Shown piece after piece: positions 37,179-46,217 of a DNA stretch of 64,000 nt. Location of the stretch: the NCBI RefSeq assembly GCF_004771275.1, contig NZ_RQEV01000003.1, positions 654,177 to 718,176 on the forward strand. The letters run 5' to 3'. The position numbers and the translations under genes are program-made. Positions within the stretch are counted from its first letter, which is position 1. Each line of letters opens with the position of its first letter. The notes beneath the pieces are model-generated. The model was given only the letters and a program-made list of their open reading frames with translations. It did no database searches and was not told the DNA's origin. The DNA comes from Leptospira fluminis (GTDB lineage: Bacteria; Spirochaetota; Leptospiria; Leptospirales; Leptospiraceae).

Positions 37179-37517
37179 TTATTTCCTTTCCGTACCGTAA
37201 TAAAATTTTCCCTGCTTGCGGATCAGGTTGCGAGTCAATAATCCCTCCGCGATGATAAGCAGCCCTTGGGCTGCGCTCCTTTTTTTCTCCTCAGGCGCAT
37301 CCTGTTCTTTCGCCATCAGTTCGTGTACGAAAGCTCTTCTTTTCGGCTCCAAAACTCCCAACATGGATCCGCATACTTTTTTGTCTCCAATCAGAAACGC
37401 GAGGGCGAGGGTCTGGGGCGGGGTTTCGTTGCACAAATAATACAACGCCAGGTTATCGAAAAAGGATAATTCTTCGAAGGATTTTACTGTCTGATCTTCG
37501 CTTTCTTCGTGGCTCAT
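37179..37517 (-). CDS. Small protein with FliG middle-domain-like sequence
   Basis: A 112-residue soluble helical protein. The stretch LALYYLCNETPPQTLALAFLIGDKKVCGSMLGVLEPKRRAFVHELMA (about 24-70) closely follows the armadillo-type motif of FliG middle domains (a NEHPQTIALIL-like block, then helices and an EPKRR-type turn), which in the flagellar switch binds FliM. The rest is charged. It is far too short to be FliG. AGGAG lies 6 bases before ATG 37517. It follows on the same strand from the M32 gene with a 3-bp gap. I infer the similarity by eye; function unknown. Confidence 0.6.
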   Translation of the reverse strand: MSHEESEDQTVKSFEELSFFDNLALYYLCNETPPQTLALAFLIGDKKVCGSMLGVLEPKRRAFVHELMAKEQDAPEEKKRSAAQGLLIIAEGLLTRNLIRKQGKFYYGTERK

Positions 37518-37520
37518 GGA

Positions 37521-39074
37521 TTACTCCTGTTCGTTTATCTTGGCGGAAAGGTATTCTACTAGAAATTTGGCGTTCGGTTTTTCACCGGTTGCTTGTTCAA
37601 TGATTTCTTCCGCCTTCCATCTCTTTCCTTTGGAATGTACGCTCTTTCGAAGCCAATCCAAAAGCGTAGAGGTTTTGCCGGCTTTTAAATCCGATGGGAA
37701 CTCCGGGTGCTTAGAAAGAAAGGAAGCGTACAATTGTGCGCCGTAGATATTTCCCAAAGTGTATGTCGGAAAATATCCGAATGCACCTCCGCTCCAATGG
37801 ACGTCCTGCAAGTAACCGCGACTATCGTCCGGAACGTCCACGTTCAAAAGTTCCTTCATTCCTGTGTTCCAAGAATGACTTAGGTCTTTTAAGCTTAATT
37901 CTTTTTTGAACATGGCCCTTTCCAAATGAAATCTGAGTATGATATGCAGGTTATAGGTGATCTGGTCGGCTTCTACACGGATCAAGGAAGGTTTGGCTCG
38001 GTTGACGAAAGAATAAAGTTTTTGAAGGGGCAACTCCTTTTCGGACAAGCCTACGGAAGCTAAAAAGGAGGGATACACCGCTTCCCAAAATTCCCTGGAT
38101 CTTCCGATTTGATTTTCCCAAAGTCTACTTTGCGATTCGTGTATTCCCAGGGAGGCAGAATCTTTTAGAGGAGAATATGCACCCGGAATGGAGGAGATTC
38201 CCGCTTCGTAAAGCGCGTGGCCAGTCTCGTGGAGAACGGAAAAAACGGAGGATAAAGGATCCGTTTCGTCGTAGCGCGTGGTGATTCGTTTATCGAAAGT
38301 TCCGATGGAAGTGGAAAAAGGATGCGCGCTAGAATCCAATCTAAAACAGTCTTTCGGTAAGCCCAGAAGCTCGGGCAACTTTAGGTTAAACGGTAGCTGG
38401 GAACTTTCGGGAAAGGCGCCTCGGAAAGGTGGCGGAAAATCCTTGGCCTTAGCGACCAAAGGCACCAAAGATTTTCTAAGGTCTTCGAATAAAATTTCCA
38501 AAGATGCGGCGGTGGCACCGGGTTCGTATTCCTCTAACAGACAATCGTAAGGTTCCGTTTCGTAACCCAGATAATCGGTTTTTTGAAACACGAGTTCGAT
38601 CAGATCGCTCAGAACGGGTAAAAATAGATCCGATTCGTTTTTTCTTCGCGCTTCGATCCAGACGGAATGTGATCGGCTCGCAATGCGGGAAAATTTTTCC
38701 ACCCATTGTGTGGGTAAGGTGGCAGCTCGATTTCTGTCCTTGGTCAGGATTTCCATTTCGCGGGTTCTCGCTTCCTTACCGGGGAGTTCGGAGCCTGCGT
38801 TTTCTTCGATCGCTTCTTCGATAAGTGCTCGAAAGGATTCCCCGGCAAAAGCGTCGTGTGTCATTCCGGATAGCAATCCGATTTGTTCCCCTCTTTCCGT
38901 TTGTCCCGCATTCGGGAGGGTGACTTCCATATCCCAATGAAGAAGGCCGAGAATATTTCTGAGATGGCTGATGCGCTCGAACTCTTTTCGATATGAATGA
39001 AATTTAGGGAGTTCCTTCTCCCAATTTTGTACTTCCGATTCCCACATACAAAAATCACTCTTTTCGATTGACAT
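37521..39074 (-). CDS. M32 carboxypeptidase (Taq-type)
   Basis: A 517-residue zinc carboxypeptidase of family M32. ILGLLHWDMEVTLP near the N-terminus is the family signature, the zinc site is HETGHALYEAG (His about 281), and the following block has GIHESQSRLWENQIGRS with the third ligand. The protein likely cleaves basic or other C-terminal residues from peptides in the cytoplasm. The start is uncertain: GGAGAGGAGG abuts ATG 39074, a TTG at 39089 has AAGGA upstream, and an ATG at 39032 region is also possible. It lies just downstream of tRNA-Gly on the opposite strand. Confidence 0.85.
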   Translation of the reverse strand: MSIEKSDFCMWESEVQNWEKELPKFHSYRKEFERISHLRNILGLLHWDMEVTLPNAGQTERGEQIGLLSGMTHDAFAGESFRALIEEAIEENAGSELPGKEARTREMEILTKDRNRAATLPTQWVEKFSRIASRSHSVWIEARRKNESDLFLPVLSDLIELVFQKTDYLGYETEPYDCLLEEYEPGATAASLEILFEDLRKSLVPLVAKAKDFPPPFRGAFPESSQLPFNLKLPELLGLPKDCFRLDSSAHPFSTSIGTFDKRITTRYDETDPLSSVFSVLHETGHALYEAGISSIPGAYSPLKDSASLGIHESQSRLWENQIGRSREFWEAVYPSFLASVGLSEKELPLQKLYSFVNRAKPSLIRVEADQITYNLHIILRFHLERAMFKKELSLKDLSHSWNTGMKELLNVDVPDDSRGYLQDVHWSGGAFGYFPTYTLGNIYGAQLYASFLSKHPEFPSDLKAGKTSTLLDWLRKSVHSKGKRWKAEEIIEQATGEKPNAKFLVEYLSAKINEQE

Positions 39075-39110
39075 CCTCCTCTCCAACAAAAAACTATCCT
39101 TAAATTCGTC

Positions 39111-39182
39111 GCGGGCATGGTGTAATGGCTAGCACCGTAGCCTTCCAAGCTTCTAGTGAGGGTTCGAGTCCCTCTGCCCGCA
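39111..39182 (+). tRNA. tRNA-Gly (anticodon TCC)
   Basis: A 72-nt cloverleaf. The acceptor arm GCGGGCA (39111-39117) pairs with TGCCCGC (39175-39181), followed by discriminator A. The anticodon loop is CTTCCAA giving TCC, and the T arm holds GGTTCGAGTCC. The 3' CCA is not encoded. It lies between two minus-strand genes and has its own transcription. Confidence 0.93.
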
Positions 39183-39217
39183 ATTCCTTTCCTTTCGAAT
39201 TTCTCCCGAACGAAATC

Positions 39218-40474
39218 CTATAAAAAGAATTTTAAGGCGTGATCCCCGCTTAAAAATTGTAGATCTTTCCAGTCCCAAACTCTTTCGGGATATTCGTCCA
39301 CGTTTCGGGGACTTCGATTCCATAAAGTCGGGCCCAGATCTACGGATGCGCGAAGGTGAAAAACCACGCTTAAGATACATGTTGCCACCCAAATCGATCG
39401 AAGCCAGCTTCCGGGATTCGACTTAGAAAAATCGGGCGACCCTTTTGCCGCAAACCAGAGAAAGAAAGGTACGATTTCCGTAAGTAATCTCGGGCCTACG
39501 GAATGACCTCCCCACCACATATCGAAACTGGAAATTAAGAAAAGATGTGCGACGATGCAGGAAAGAAATAACCAAGAAAGGGTCGAGTCCTTTTGTCCTC
39601 TAATCTTCAGCATCCCGATCGCGGAAAAAAATAAAAAAGGAGACCAAATCAACAAACCTCGGTTCGGGCTGATCAAAATTCCTGCGAGTCCTTGTCCGAA
39701 CGTTTCGAATCTGAAAACTCGATCTATGTGATGGGAAAAATAAACGGGAAACAAACTTCCGTATAAGTTTTGATTGAATATCAGATAGGATGCGACCAAG
39801 GGCAGGAAAGATAAAAGAATCCAGCTCGCGCGAAGCCTTCGCTTTAGCGAGAAAAATAGAAAGATCGGACCGGAAATCAAAAGAGTCGTAGGTCTTACCC
39901 AAACACCGAGTCCGCAAACGAGTCCGACCCAAATCATCGTTCGTATATCGTATTTTCCGCGTAGTAAAAGGAAGAAAAGGGCGCTATTCAGTAGAAGCGC
40001 TCCGCTCTGTTGCCATAACGCTCTTCCTCCTGTGGAAAGAGCCGGAGTAGCGAATGCGAATAATAACGAAAAAAGAAGGGCTTTGGATTGACCGAACTTT
40101 TCCCGAAAACCCAAAAATACCAACAAAGCAGCGATTCCCATCCAGGCAGCGGCGACGAATTTTCCCGCCTCTAAGGAGTGGTTGAGAATTTCTTTGGATC
40201 CGTTGATTTGAGTCATCAAAAATAATTGAGGAAGGGCGAGTAAGGAGGCCCCGATCGGAAAAATATTATAGGACTTCCCGTCGATTTGGACCAATCCGTA
40301 TCCGCCGAATTCCTTCTGCAATTCGGGATATTCGTCCAGATTTATATTTCCTTGCAGTAAGATGCTCATACTTGTAGGAACGTTCCAGATCGCGTCCGAG
40401 CGGGGAACCACCGGCAGAACGACGTTGACTAAAAATACCAGAAAGAATAACGAAAGGCCGAAACGATTTTTCAT
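39218..40474 (-). CDS. GT-C-like polytopic glycosyltransferase candidate
   Basis: A 418-residue inner-membrane protein with about ten hydrophobic helices. Its first extracytoplasmic loop starts after VVPRSDAIWNVPTSMSILLQGNINLDEYPEL, the layout of lipid-linked sugar GT-C (GT39/PMT) enzymes with an acidic motif before the second helix. The large final loop has no recognised domain. Without a clear DD or DE motif this remains tentative; other possibilities are O-antigen processing proteins. It lies 11 bp after the Kef-type gene on the same strand. Confidence 0.55.
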   Translation of the reverse strand: MKNRFGLSLFFLVFLVNVVLPVVPRSDAIWNVPTSMSILLQGNINLDEYPELQKEFGGYGLVQIDGKSYNIFPIGASLLALPQLFLMTQINGSKEILNHSLEAGKFVAAAWMGIAALLVFLGFREKFGQSKALLFSLLFAFATPALSTGGRALWQQSGALLLNSALFFLLLRGKYDIRTMIWVGLVCGLGVWVRPTTLLISGPIFLFFSLKRRLRASWILLSFLPLVASYLIFNQNLYGSLFPVYFSHHIDRVFRFETFGQGLAGILISPNRGLLIWSPFLFFSAIGMLKIRGQKDSTLSWLFLSCIVAHLFLISSFDMWWGGHSVGPRLLTEIVPFFLWFAAKGSPDFSKSNPGSWLRSIWVATCILSVVFHLRASVDLGPTLWNRSPRNVDEYPERVWDWKDLQFLSGDHALKFFL

Positions 40475-40485
40475 ATTTGGAAAGA

Positions 40486-42282
40486 TCAGGAAGCCGCTTC
40501 TTTTTCGAGTCTATCCGCAGCAAAGGACTCTTCCAATTGTTTTACGGCATTCTTGGAAAAAGCGATCAATTGCTTTTCGTCGTGTTTGACTTTGTATTGG
40601 CCCATCAACATTTCCTCGTCGTACGCGCGGAATTTCTCAAGTATACGCTCCACTTCGGAAGGCAAAAAGCCCAGCTCCATTAAGGCTTCCCCTCCGATTT
40701 CCAGCGACGAAGCGAACGTGTCCCTGCGGATACTGCGGATTCCCAAATCCAACAGTTTAAAATAATGCGCCCTGTTTCTGGCTCTCGCAATAATCTGCAA
40801 GTTCGGAAAATGCGCCTTTACCAATTCCGCGATTTTAACGGAGAGATCCATATCTTGGACCGCCAGGATCAATATGTCCGCCTGCTCGGCTCCGGCGGAG
40901 ATCAATAAGTCCAGTCGACTTGCATCTCCGAAATAAATCTTATACCCGAATTTTCGCGCCACATTTACCTGTTCCGCGTTGTGTTCCAATGCGGTGAATC
41001 CGATCCGATGGACATAAAGCATACGACCGATGATTTGTCCCACCCTTCCGAAACCGGCGATGATGACCCGATTTCTCTCCTCGATCACGTCCGGAGGGGT
41101 ATCCTCTTCGTTACGAAAGAACGGGTCGAAAATCTTTTCCTTTAAGATCGTAAAAAAGGGAGTCAATAACATGGAAACCGTAACGACAACAATGGAATAT
41201 TCGGAAATCTGCTTTTCTAATATTCCTAGCTGAGCGGAAACGTTTAAAATTACGAAGGCAAATTCTCCTCCTTGCGAAATATTAAAGGATAGATTCAATG
41301 CGGATTCCGTACTCAGTCGATTGACCCTTCCGATTACGAAGAGAATCAATCCTTTCACGAACATCAAACCTACGGAAATTCCCAATACGAACCAAGGATT
41401 CAGTTTCAGAACGTCGAGATTCATCGACATTCCTACGGCCAAAAAGAACAATCCTAAGAGAAGTCCTTTGAAGGGTTCCAGATTGGCTTCTAATTCGTGT
41501 CGGTATTCGGAATCCGCCAATAGTACTCCGCCTAAAAAAGATCCCAAAGCCATGGAGAGTCCGACTTGTTCCATGATCAAAGCCACGCCGAGTACGAGTA
41601 GTAGAGAGAGTGCTACGAAAATTTCATGATTTCCCGAAGAAGCTATGATCCGGAACAAGGGTCTTGTAAGAAATCTACCTCCGAGAATGACTAAAAGTAT
41701 GGCGAATAGGGCCAGAGCGAATTTCGTAAAATCGAAACCGGGATGTTGACCTGTTCCTCCGCCGGAGGCCGCCAGCGGGAGGATTGCCATGATCGGAATT
41801 ACGGCAAGGTCTTGGAATAATAGGATGGCGAAAGCGGATCTACCTGTCGTAGTGTTTAACTGGTTTTTTTCCGCAAGAGATTGGAGTGCAAAAGCCGTAG
41901 AGGAAAGAGAAAAACTGATACCGAGCAATGCGGCAGGGACCCACTCTATGGAAAAGACCCAATGGACGAGATAAGTCAGCGCCACGGAAGATAAAACGAC
42001 TTGAGTCAGGCCCATTCCGAAGATGGGTTTTCTCAGAATCCATAGGGTCTGAGGCCTAAGTTCTAATCCGATTAGAAAAAGGAGAAGGACCACTCCGAAT
42101 TCCGCGAAATGCAGGATCTCGGTTCCGCCGGTCACTAAGCGAATTCCGTAAGGACCGATCAAGATTCCGCCGGCGACATAGCCGATGATCGAGCCGATTC
42201 CGACTTTTTTAAATACGGGAACGCACAATACGGCGGTCGTTAAGAGAATGATTGCAGTGATCAGAATGCCTTGCTGTTCCAT
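40486..42282 (-). CDS. KefB/KefC-type K+/H+ antiporter with RCK domain
   Basis: A 598-residue CPA2 antiporter. About thirteen hydrophobic segments with the LLFQDLAVIPI and GLELRP motifs typical of Kef proteins are followed by a TrkA-N domain (RVIIAGFGRVGQIIGRML with an intact GxGxxG and acidic E at LEHN), so NAD(H) or glutathione-type control is likely. It is closer to KefB/KefC than the gene at 1398-3170. It exports K+ in exchange for protons during electrophile or osmotic stress in studied relatives. It is divergent from the porin gene at 42419 across a 136-bp spacer. Confidence 0.83.
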   Translation of the reverse strand: MEQQGILITAIILLTTAVLCVPVFKKVGIGSIIGYVAGGILIGPYGIRLVTGGTEILHFAEFGVVLLLFLIGLELRPQTLWILRKPIFGMGLTQVVLSSVALTYLVHWVFSIEWVPAALLGISFSLSSTAFALQSLAEKNQLNTTTGRSAFAILLFQDLAVIPIMAILPLAASGGGTGQHPGFDFTKFALALFAILLVILGGRFLTRPLFRIIASSGNHEIFVALSLLLVLGVALIMEQVGLSMALGSFLGGVLLADSEYRHELEANLEPFKGLLLGLFFLAVGMSMNLDVLKLNPWFVLGISVGLMFVKGLILFVIGRVNRLSTESALNLSFNISQGGEFAFVILNVSAQLGILEKQISEYSIVVVTVSMLLTPFFTILKEKIFDPFFRNEEDTPPDVIEERNRVIIAGFGRVGQIIGRMLYVHRIGFTALEHNAEQVNVARKFGYKIYFGDASRLDLLISAGAEQADILILAVQDMDLSVKIAELVKAHFPNLQIIARARNRAHYFKLLDLGIRSIRRDTFASSLEIGGEALMELGFLPSEVERILEKFRAYDEEMLMGQYKVKHDEKQLIAFSKNAVKQLEESFAADRLEKEAAS

Positions 42283-42418
42283 TTTAAAGACCTCGACTCA
42301 ACTGATAAAAAAGGCGGATCTTAATTTTTCAACGTTTAATGTTAAGTTTTTGTTAGGATTCCGCTCATTTAGAAAAATAAATAGACTTTCGCCGTCCGAA
42401 AATAGAGTACTCAAACAG

Positions 42419-43771
42419 ATGATTGCCCGTTTTAGATATCGTCTTCGGAATCGAGAATTTTTTCCCCTGATTCATTTTTATCTCATCATATGCCTTCTCG
42501 GGCTTTTCTTCCTAAGCCTTCCTATCCGTTCCGAAGAGAATCGAAGCGTCGACGGGAAAATGAAAACCGAAGAGGAAGCCGAAAAGGAAGTGCATGTGGA
42601 AAACGAGGAAAAATCGGAATCCGCGGCAAAAGGGGCGCCGAAAACGGCAGCCAAAGTAAAAGAAAATCCCGCGCTTCCACAAGCGTTTCAGCCTGCCTAC
42701 GTCGCGCCCCTACCTATTAAGATAGGGTTCTTTGTGGATAGTTATTACAACGCGGATTTTAACAGGCCTAACTCAAAGGAAGCGGCGTATACGACTCAGG
42801 CGACTCGAACCAATGAATTCAATATCAATCTCGCATATCTGGATGCTCAGGTTGAAACGGAAAAATTTAGAGCTCGTTTTGCCGTTCAATTCGGAACTTC
42901 GGTCGCCGCAAATTACGTCGGCGAAGGTACTACCGGAAAGACCAGCAACGAATTCAGCGTTCGAAACATGCAGGAGGCATACGGAGGTATCAAACTCGGA
43001 AAATCCACCTGGTTGGATATGGGGATTTATTTCGGACATATAGGTTACGAGTCCTGGATTTCCCACGATAACTTCGTGTATACCCGATCCTTAGCTTTGG
43101 ATAACGTTCCTTATTACGTCTCCGGCGCTAGGTTGAGCGGAAGGATAACCAACAAACTCTCATACCAATTGCATTTGGACAACGGTTACCAAGTCGTTAC
43201 GGATAATAATAAGGACGTTTCAGGCGGGTTCCGTTTGGAATGGACCCCGATTCAGCATTTGATGTTTCGATGGAACACCTTTATGGGGAACGAACAACCG
43301 ACTCCGATTCCGAAGGAAGTTCGGTATTATAATAATTTTATCGCGGAATGGAAACCTTCCGACACCTTGACCATCGCTTCCTCCTTCGACGTCGGTTATC
43401 AAAAAAGAGCCGATGATATGAAGTTGATCTACCTTTCCTCGGGTCCCGCTTATATAGAAGGCAATAGTAAGGCTTATAGGCAACAATACGCGGGAAATCT
43501 CTGGATCGGATACCGTTTTCTGCCGGAATGGAGGATCGGCGCACGATTCGAAAGATATGCCGACCGGGAACAGATGATCGTTCAAACGGGAACTAAACAC
43601 GGGTTTCAAACCGGCGGAGGGACGGCCACTCTGGATTATATTCCTAACGATGCCGTTTTGGTTCGCTTTACCTATCAGTATCGCCATTCCATGGATCCCG
43701 TATATCCGAGAGAGGCCGCATCCTCTAAATTAGATAGGCAATTTATTTTTTCCCTATCCATAAAAATCTGA
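42419..43771 (+). CDS. Outer-membrane beta-barrel porin-like protein
   Basis: A 450-residue predicted outer-membrane protein. A signal peptide (FPLIHFYLIICLLGLFFLSLPIRS) is followed by a charged, Glu/Lys/Ala-rich linker and then alternating beta strands ending in aromatic residues (FRARFAVQFGTS, TWLDMGIYFGHIGYESW, WTPIQHLMFRWNTFMGN, FSLSIKI). The C-terminus FIFSLSIKI is a plausible barrel strand but lacks the classic terminal Phe. It resembles the BBP2-type or OprP-like barrels; no channel selectivity can be read. I use ATG 42419; in-frame starts upstream fall in the divergent kef gene. Confidence 0.72.
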   Translation: MIARFRYRLRNREFFPLIHFYLIICLLGLFFLSLPIRSEENRSVDGKMKTEEEAEKEVHVENEEKSESAAKGAPKTAAKVKENPALPQAFQPAYVAPLPIKIGFFVDSYYNADFNRPNSKEAAYTTQATRTNEFNINLAYLDAQVETEKFRARFAVQFGTSVAANYVGEGTTGKTSNEFSVRNMQEAYGGIKLGKSTWLDMGIYFGHIGYESWISHDNFVYTRSLALDNVPYYVSGARLSGRITNKLSYQLHLDNGYQVVTDNNKDVSGGFRLEWTPIQHLMFRWNTFMGNEQPTPIPKEVRYYNNFIAEWKPSDTLTIASSFDVGYQKRADDMKLIYLSSGPAYIEGNSKAYRQQYAGNLWIGYRFLPEWRIGARFERYADREQMIVQTGTKHGFQTGGGTATLDYIPNDAVLVRFTYQYRHSMDPVYPREAASSKLDRQFIFSLSIKI

Positions 43772-43798
43772 TCTTGTAACGCAAAATTTTCCAAAAGG

Positions 43799-43843
43799 TT
43801 GAAAAAATGGATTGTAAGAAATTAAATTGTATGCAATTTAATT
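43799..43843 (+). promoter_or_regulatory. gpx-ohrR promoter with OhrR-type operator
   Basis: TTGAAA (43799-43804) and TTAAAT (43822-43827), 17 bp apart, form a good promoter. A 24-bp inverted repeat at 43820-43843 with perfect 10-bp arms (AATTAAATTG and CAATTTAATT, spacer TATG) covers the -10 and start. AT-rich palindromes of this kind are bound by MarR/OhrR regulators, and the second gene downstream encodes one. Gene start is at 43869. Confidence 0.75.
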
Positions 43844-43868
43844 ATACATAGGAAGGCTATTTACATCC

Positions 43869-44354
43869 ATGGCACAAAATCTATACGAACTTACGGCGAC
43901 CCTGAATAACGGGCAGGAAAAGAAACTGGGGGATTATCAGGGCAAAGTCCTTTTGATCGTCAATACGGCGAGTCAGTGCGGTTTTACGCCTCAATACAAA
44001 GGACTCCAAGCTATGTACGACAAATATAAGGGCGAGGGCTTGGAAATATTGGGCTTTCCCTGCGATCAATTCGGTCATCAAGAACCAGGAAACGATTCGG
44101 AAATTCAGAATTTTTGCGAGATGAATTTCGGAGTTCAATTTCCGCTTTTTAAAAAAATAGAAGTAAACGGCGAAGGAACCCATCCCGTTTTCAAATATCT
44201 GAAACAAGAAGCTCCGGGTTTTCTGAGTACTTCCATAAAATGGAATTTTACCAAATTTCTGGTGGACAAACAAGGAAAAGTGATTAAGCGTTTTGCACCG
44301 ATGACTCCGCCCGAAAAAATCGATCAACAGATAAAGGATCTTTTGAAAAAGTGA
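43869..44354 (+). CDS. gpx: Glutathione peroxidase-like peroxidase
   Basis: A 161-residue thiol peroxidase that reduces hydrogen and organic peroxides. The catalytic Cys37 is in NTASQCGFTPQY; the partner residues are in FPCDQFGHQEPG (Gln67) and WNFTKFLVDKQG (Trp125, Asn126). Cys83 in NFCEMNFG may be the resolving Cys of the thioredoxin-dependent class. There is no selenocysteine. It shares a promoter with, and overlaps by 4 bp (GTGA), the OhrR-type gene that follows. It is probably induced by organic peroxides. Confidence 0.92.
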   Translation: MAQNLYELTATLNNGQEKKLGDYQGKVLLIVNTASQCGFTPQYKGLQAMYDKYKGEGLEILGFPCDQFGHQEPGNDSEIQNFCEMNFGVQFPLFKKIEVNGEGTHPVFKYLKQEAPGFLSTSIKWNFTKFLVDKQGKVIKRFAPMTPPEKIDQQIKDLLKK

Positions 44355-44800
44355 AAGAAGATCTTTTAAGTCTAGATCGGCAAATTTGTTTTCCGCTCTA
44401 TGCACTCTCCAGAGTGGTTACGGCTCTATACCGTCCCATTTTGGAAGAGTTCGATCTGACTTATCCCCAATATCTCGTATTACTTGTGCTTTGGGAAAAG
44501 GACGGCATTCCTCTAAAAGAAATAGGAGATAAGCTATTGTTGGATTCCGGCACTCTCACTCCTCTTCTAAAAAAGATGGAATCCCAGAAATTGCTGACCC
44601 GGGAGAGATCCGAAGAGGACGAGCGGTCTTTGGTCGTAAAGCTGACTACAAAGGGAAGAAACTTCAAAAAGAAGGCGGAGTGTATTCCGGAACGTCTGTT
44701 TGCCGATTCGGGTCTTACTCAGGAAAAAGTCGATCGATTAAAGAGATCGTTGGACGATCTTTTGGTAAGACTCGCGCCCAAGTTGGGAAATTCCGCGTGA
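44351..44800 (+). CDS. ohrR: OhrR-type MarR-family peroxide sensor
   Basis: A 149-residue MarR-family repressor. The N-terminal motif LDRQICFPLYALSRVV carries the peroxide-sensing Cys (Cys13) typical of OhrR, and the winged helix is LTYPQYLVLLVLWEKDGIPLKEIGDKLLLDSGTLTPLLKKMESQKLL. Oxidation of that Cys frees the operator in characterised proteins. It starts with GTG and overlaps gpx. Its own promoter carries a matching operator, so negative autoregulation is likely. No ohr gene is nearby; gpx takes that place. Confidence 0.87.
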   Translation: MKEDLLSLDRQICFPLYALSRVVTALYRPILEEFDLTYPQYLVLLVLWEKDGIPLKEIGDKLLLDSGTLTPLLKKMESQKLLTRERSEEDERSLVVKLTTKGRNFKKKAECIPERLFADSGLTQEKVDRLKRSLDDLLVRLAPKLGNSA

Positions 44801-44872
44801 CAAATCCGTTCCTCGGTTAAGAATAGATCCGCTTTAATCCACCTCAGAAGATGGCATAAAAAGGAGTGAGGG

Positions 44873-45238
44873 ATGAAAAAAATTTTTTCTGCGATCCTAT
44901 TGGTTTCTGCGACTTTATTTTTGGGAACTTGTTCTTCGGAAGAGAAGAAGAGTGAGCCGGCTTACCAACCGAATTCGGATATTCGAGTTGTGGAAGCGAA
45001 TATGATCAAACAAGGGGATAAGAGGCTGAAAGCCGAAGCCTTATTGGGAACTCCCACAGTGGAGGAAAACACCCAGGACGGTTCCTTATTGGAATGGTAT
45101 CTCGAATCCACAACTTATCAAAAGAACTCCTATAAGACTCTCGCCGATAAACCTTCTAAGATTTCTCCCGATACGAAATTCATTCGGGTGGTCGTGGATA
45201 AAAAAGGCGTAATTACGAAATACGAATATAAACTTTGA
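44873..45238 (+). CDS. Lipoprotein with BamE-like (SmpA/OmlA) pattern
   Basis: A 121-residue lipoprotein with lipobox LFLGTC after a classical signal (MKKIFSAILLVSATLFL). The mature part has IKQGDKRLKAEALLGTPTVEENTQDGSLLEWYLE, which follows the two-helix then two-strand plan of SmpA/OmlA (BamE-like) domains, and ends FIRVVVDKKGVITKYEYKL. BamE helps outer-membrane protein assembly elsewhere; the link here is only by pattern. It follows ohrR after 72 bp and precedes a bidirectional terminator. Confidence 0.7.
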   Translation: MKKIFSAILLVSATLFLGTCSSEEKKSEPAYQPNSDIRVVEANMIKQGDKRLKAEALLGTPTVEENTQDGSLLEWYLESTTYQKNSYKTLADKPSKISPDTKFIRVVVDKKGVITKYEYKL

Positions 45239-45261
45239 TATTTCCTTGAGATTTCGAATGA

Positions 45262-45290
45262 TAAAAGAGCCGTGTTCCGCGGCTTTTTTT
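45262..45290. terminator. Bidirectional terminator
   Basis: AGCCG (45268-45272) pairs with CGGCT (45280-45284), flanked by AAAA before and seven T residues after (45284-45290). Read from the other strand it also ends in CTTTT. It separates the plus-strand lipoprotein from the minus-strand lipoprotein. Confidence 0.75.
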
Positions 45291-46077
45291 ATTCTATATC
45301 GTCCTCTAAAAGATCCAGCCCGGTAAAGCCCAGGATAAAATCCAAAAATTCCGCCACATTAAAACCGATTCTTACTCCGTAGCGAACGCCCAAATATACT
45401 TCGATTTGGTATAAAAACGCCAAAGGATAATCGTCCTTGTTTTCGGGGTTTTGGGCCAGGTATGCCTGCAGGGCGTCGTTTTTTTTATCCGGATCCAAAC
45501 TCTGGACGTATTTTCTAAAGAAGGCCTCTTTCTTTTTTCTCCTTCTTTCGTCTATAGGTATATTATAAAATTGCAAATAACGAAGCGTGTAACTTTTAGC
45601 TTTTTGGCGCTCTTCCAAGGTATCCATTTCGGAGTCCGTGCCTTCTGGGTTTTCGGCGTCGGGCAATTCCGGAAAAAGTAATCCGGAATTTTCTCCCGAG
45701 CCGGAATCCGTTTTTCCGCTTGGATTCGCGTCGGAAGGCGATCCCGTTACGGTGGGATTTTTTGACGGGAGAGAGTGGAATTTATCGCTTCCTAAAATCC
45801 CGAAGATGAGCTGTTGGGAACGATAGCTTCCGAAATTTCCTCCTCGGAGTCCGTAGCCGATTCCCAAGTCCCTTTTTCCCGGGGCACTCTCGCCGCCTTG
45901 AAAAACGAAACCTCCCGCCAAGGGACCCAATCTGACTCCTACGCCATAGCCGGGATTTTCCACTCCGAAAGTGAATACGTCCTGCAAATCATTCTTTCTA
46001 TGCGACCAATATGTGGCACAATCCGTGAAAAGAAGCGCGCAAATGAATGTCGGAATCAATCTAACTAGGATTCGCAT
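45289..46077 (-). CDS. Lipoprotein with repeated-glycine surface domain
   Basis: A 262-residue lipoprotein; FICALLFTDCATYW contains the lipobox. The domain after it (HRKNDLQDVFTFGVENPGYGVGVRLGPLAGGFVFQGG) is a glycine-rich pattern that I associate with families of Leptospira lipoproteins. A low-complexity Ser/Glu/Gly linker follows, then a helical C-terminal half. Function unknown. It shares its 3' terminator with the plus-strand lipoprotein. Confidence 0.62.
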   Translation of the reverse strand: MRILVRLIPTFICALLFTDCATYWSHRKNDLQDVFTFGVENPGYGVGVRLGPLAGGFVFQGGESAPGKRDLGIGYGLRGGNFGSYRSQQLIFGILGSDKFHSLPSKNPTVTGSPSDANPSGKTDSGSGENSGLLFPELPDAENPEGTDSEMDTLEERQKAKSYTLRYLQFYNIPIDERRRKKKEAFFRKYVQSLDPDKKNDALQAYLAQNPENKDDYPLAFLYQIEVYLGVRYGVRIGFNVAEFLDFILGFTGLDLLEDDIE

Positions 46078-46217
46078 GGAAGGAAATGTCGAAAGAAAAG
46101 CGATCTTCTTTTTTTCGACTTCGATTTTCTAACTAAACTCGGCGGAGAGTCCGGAAAGGCAACCTGAAAACTCGGAATCGATTTATTGGTTTTCTTGTTT
46201 CACTCGGGAGGGAAACT

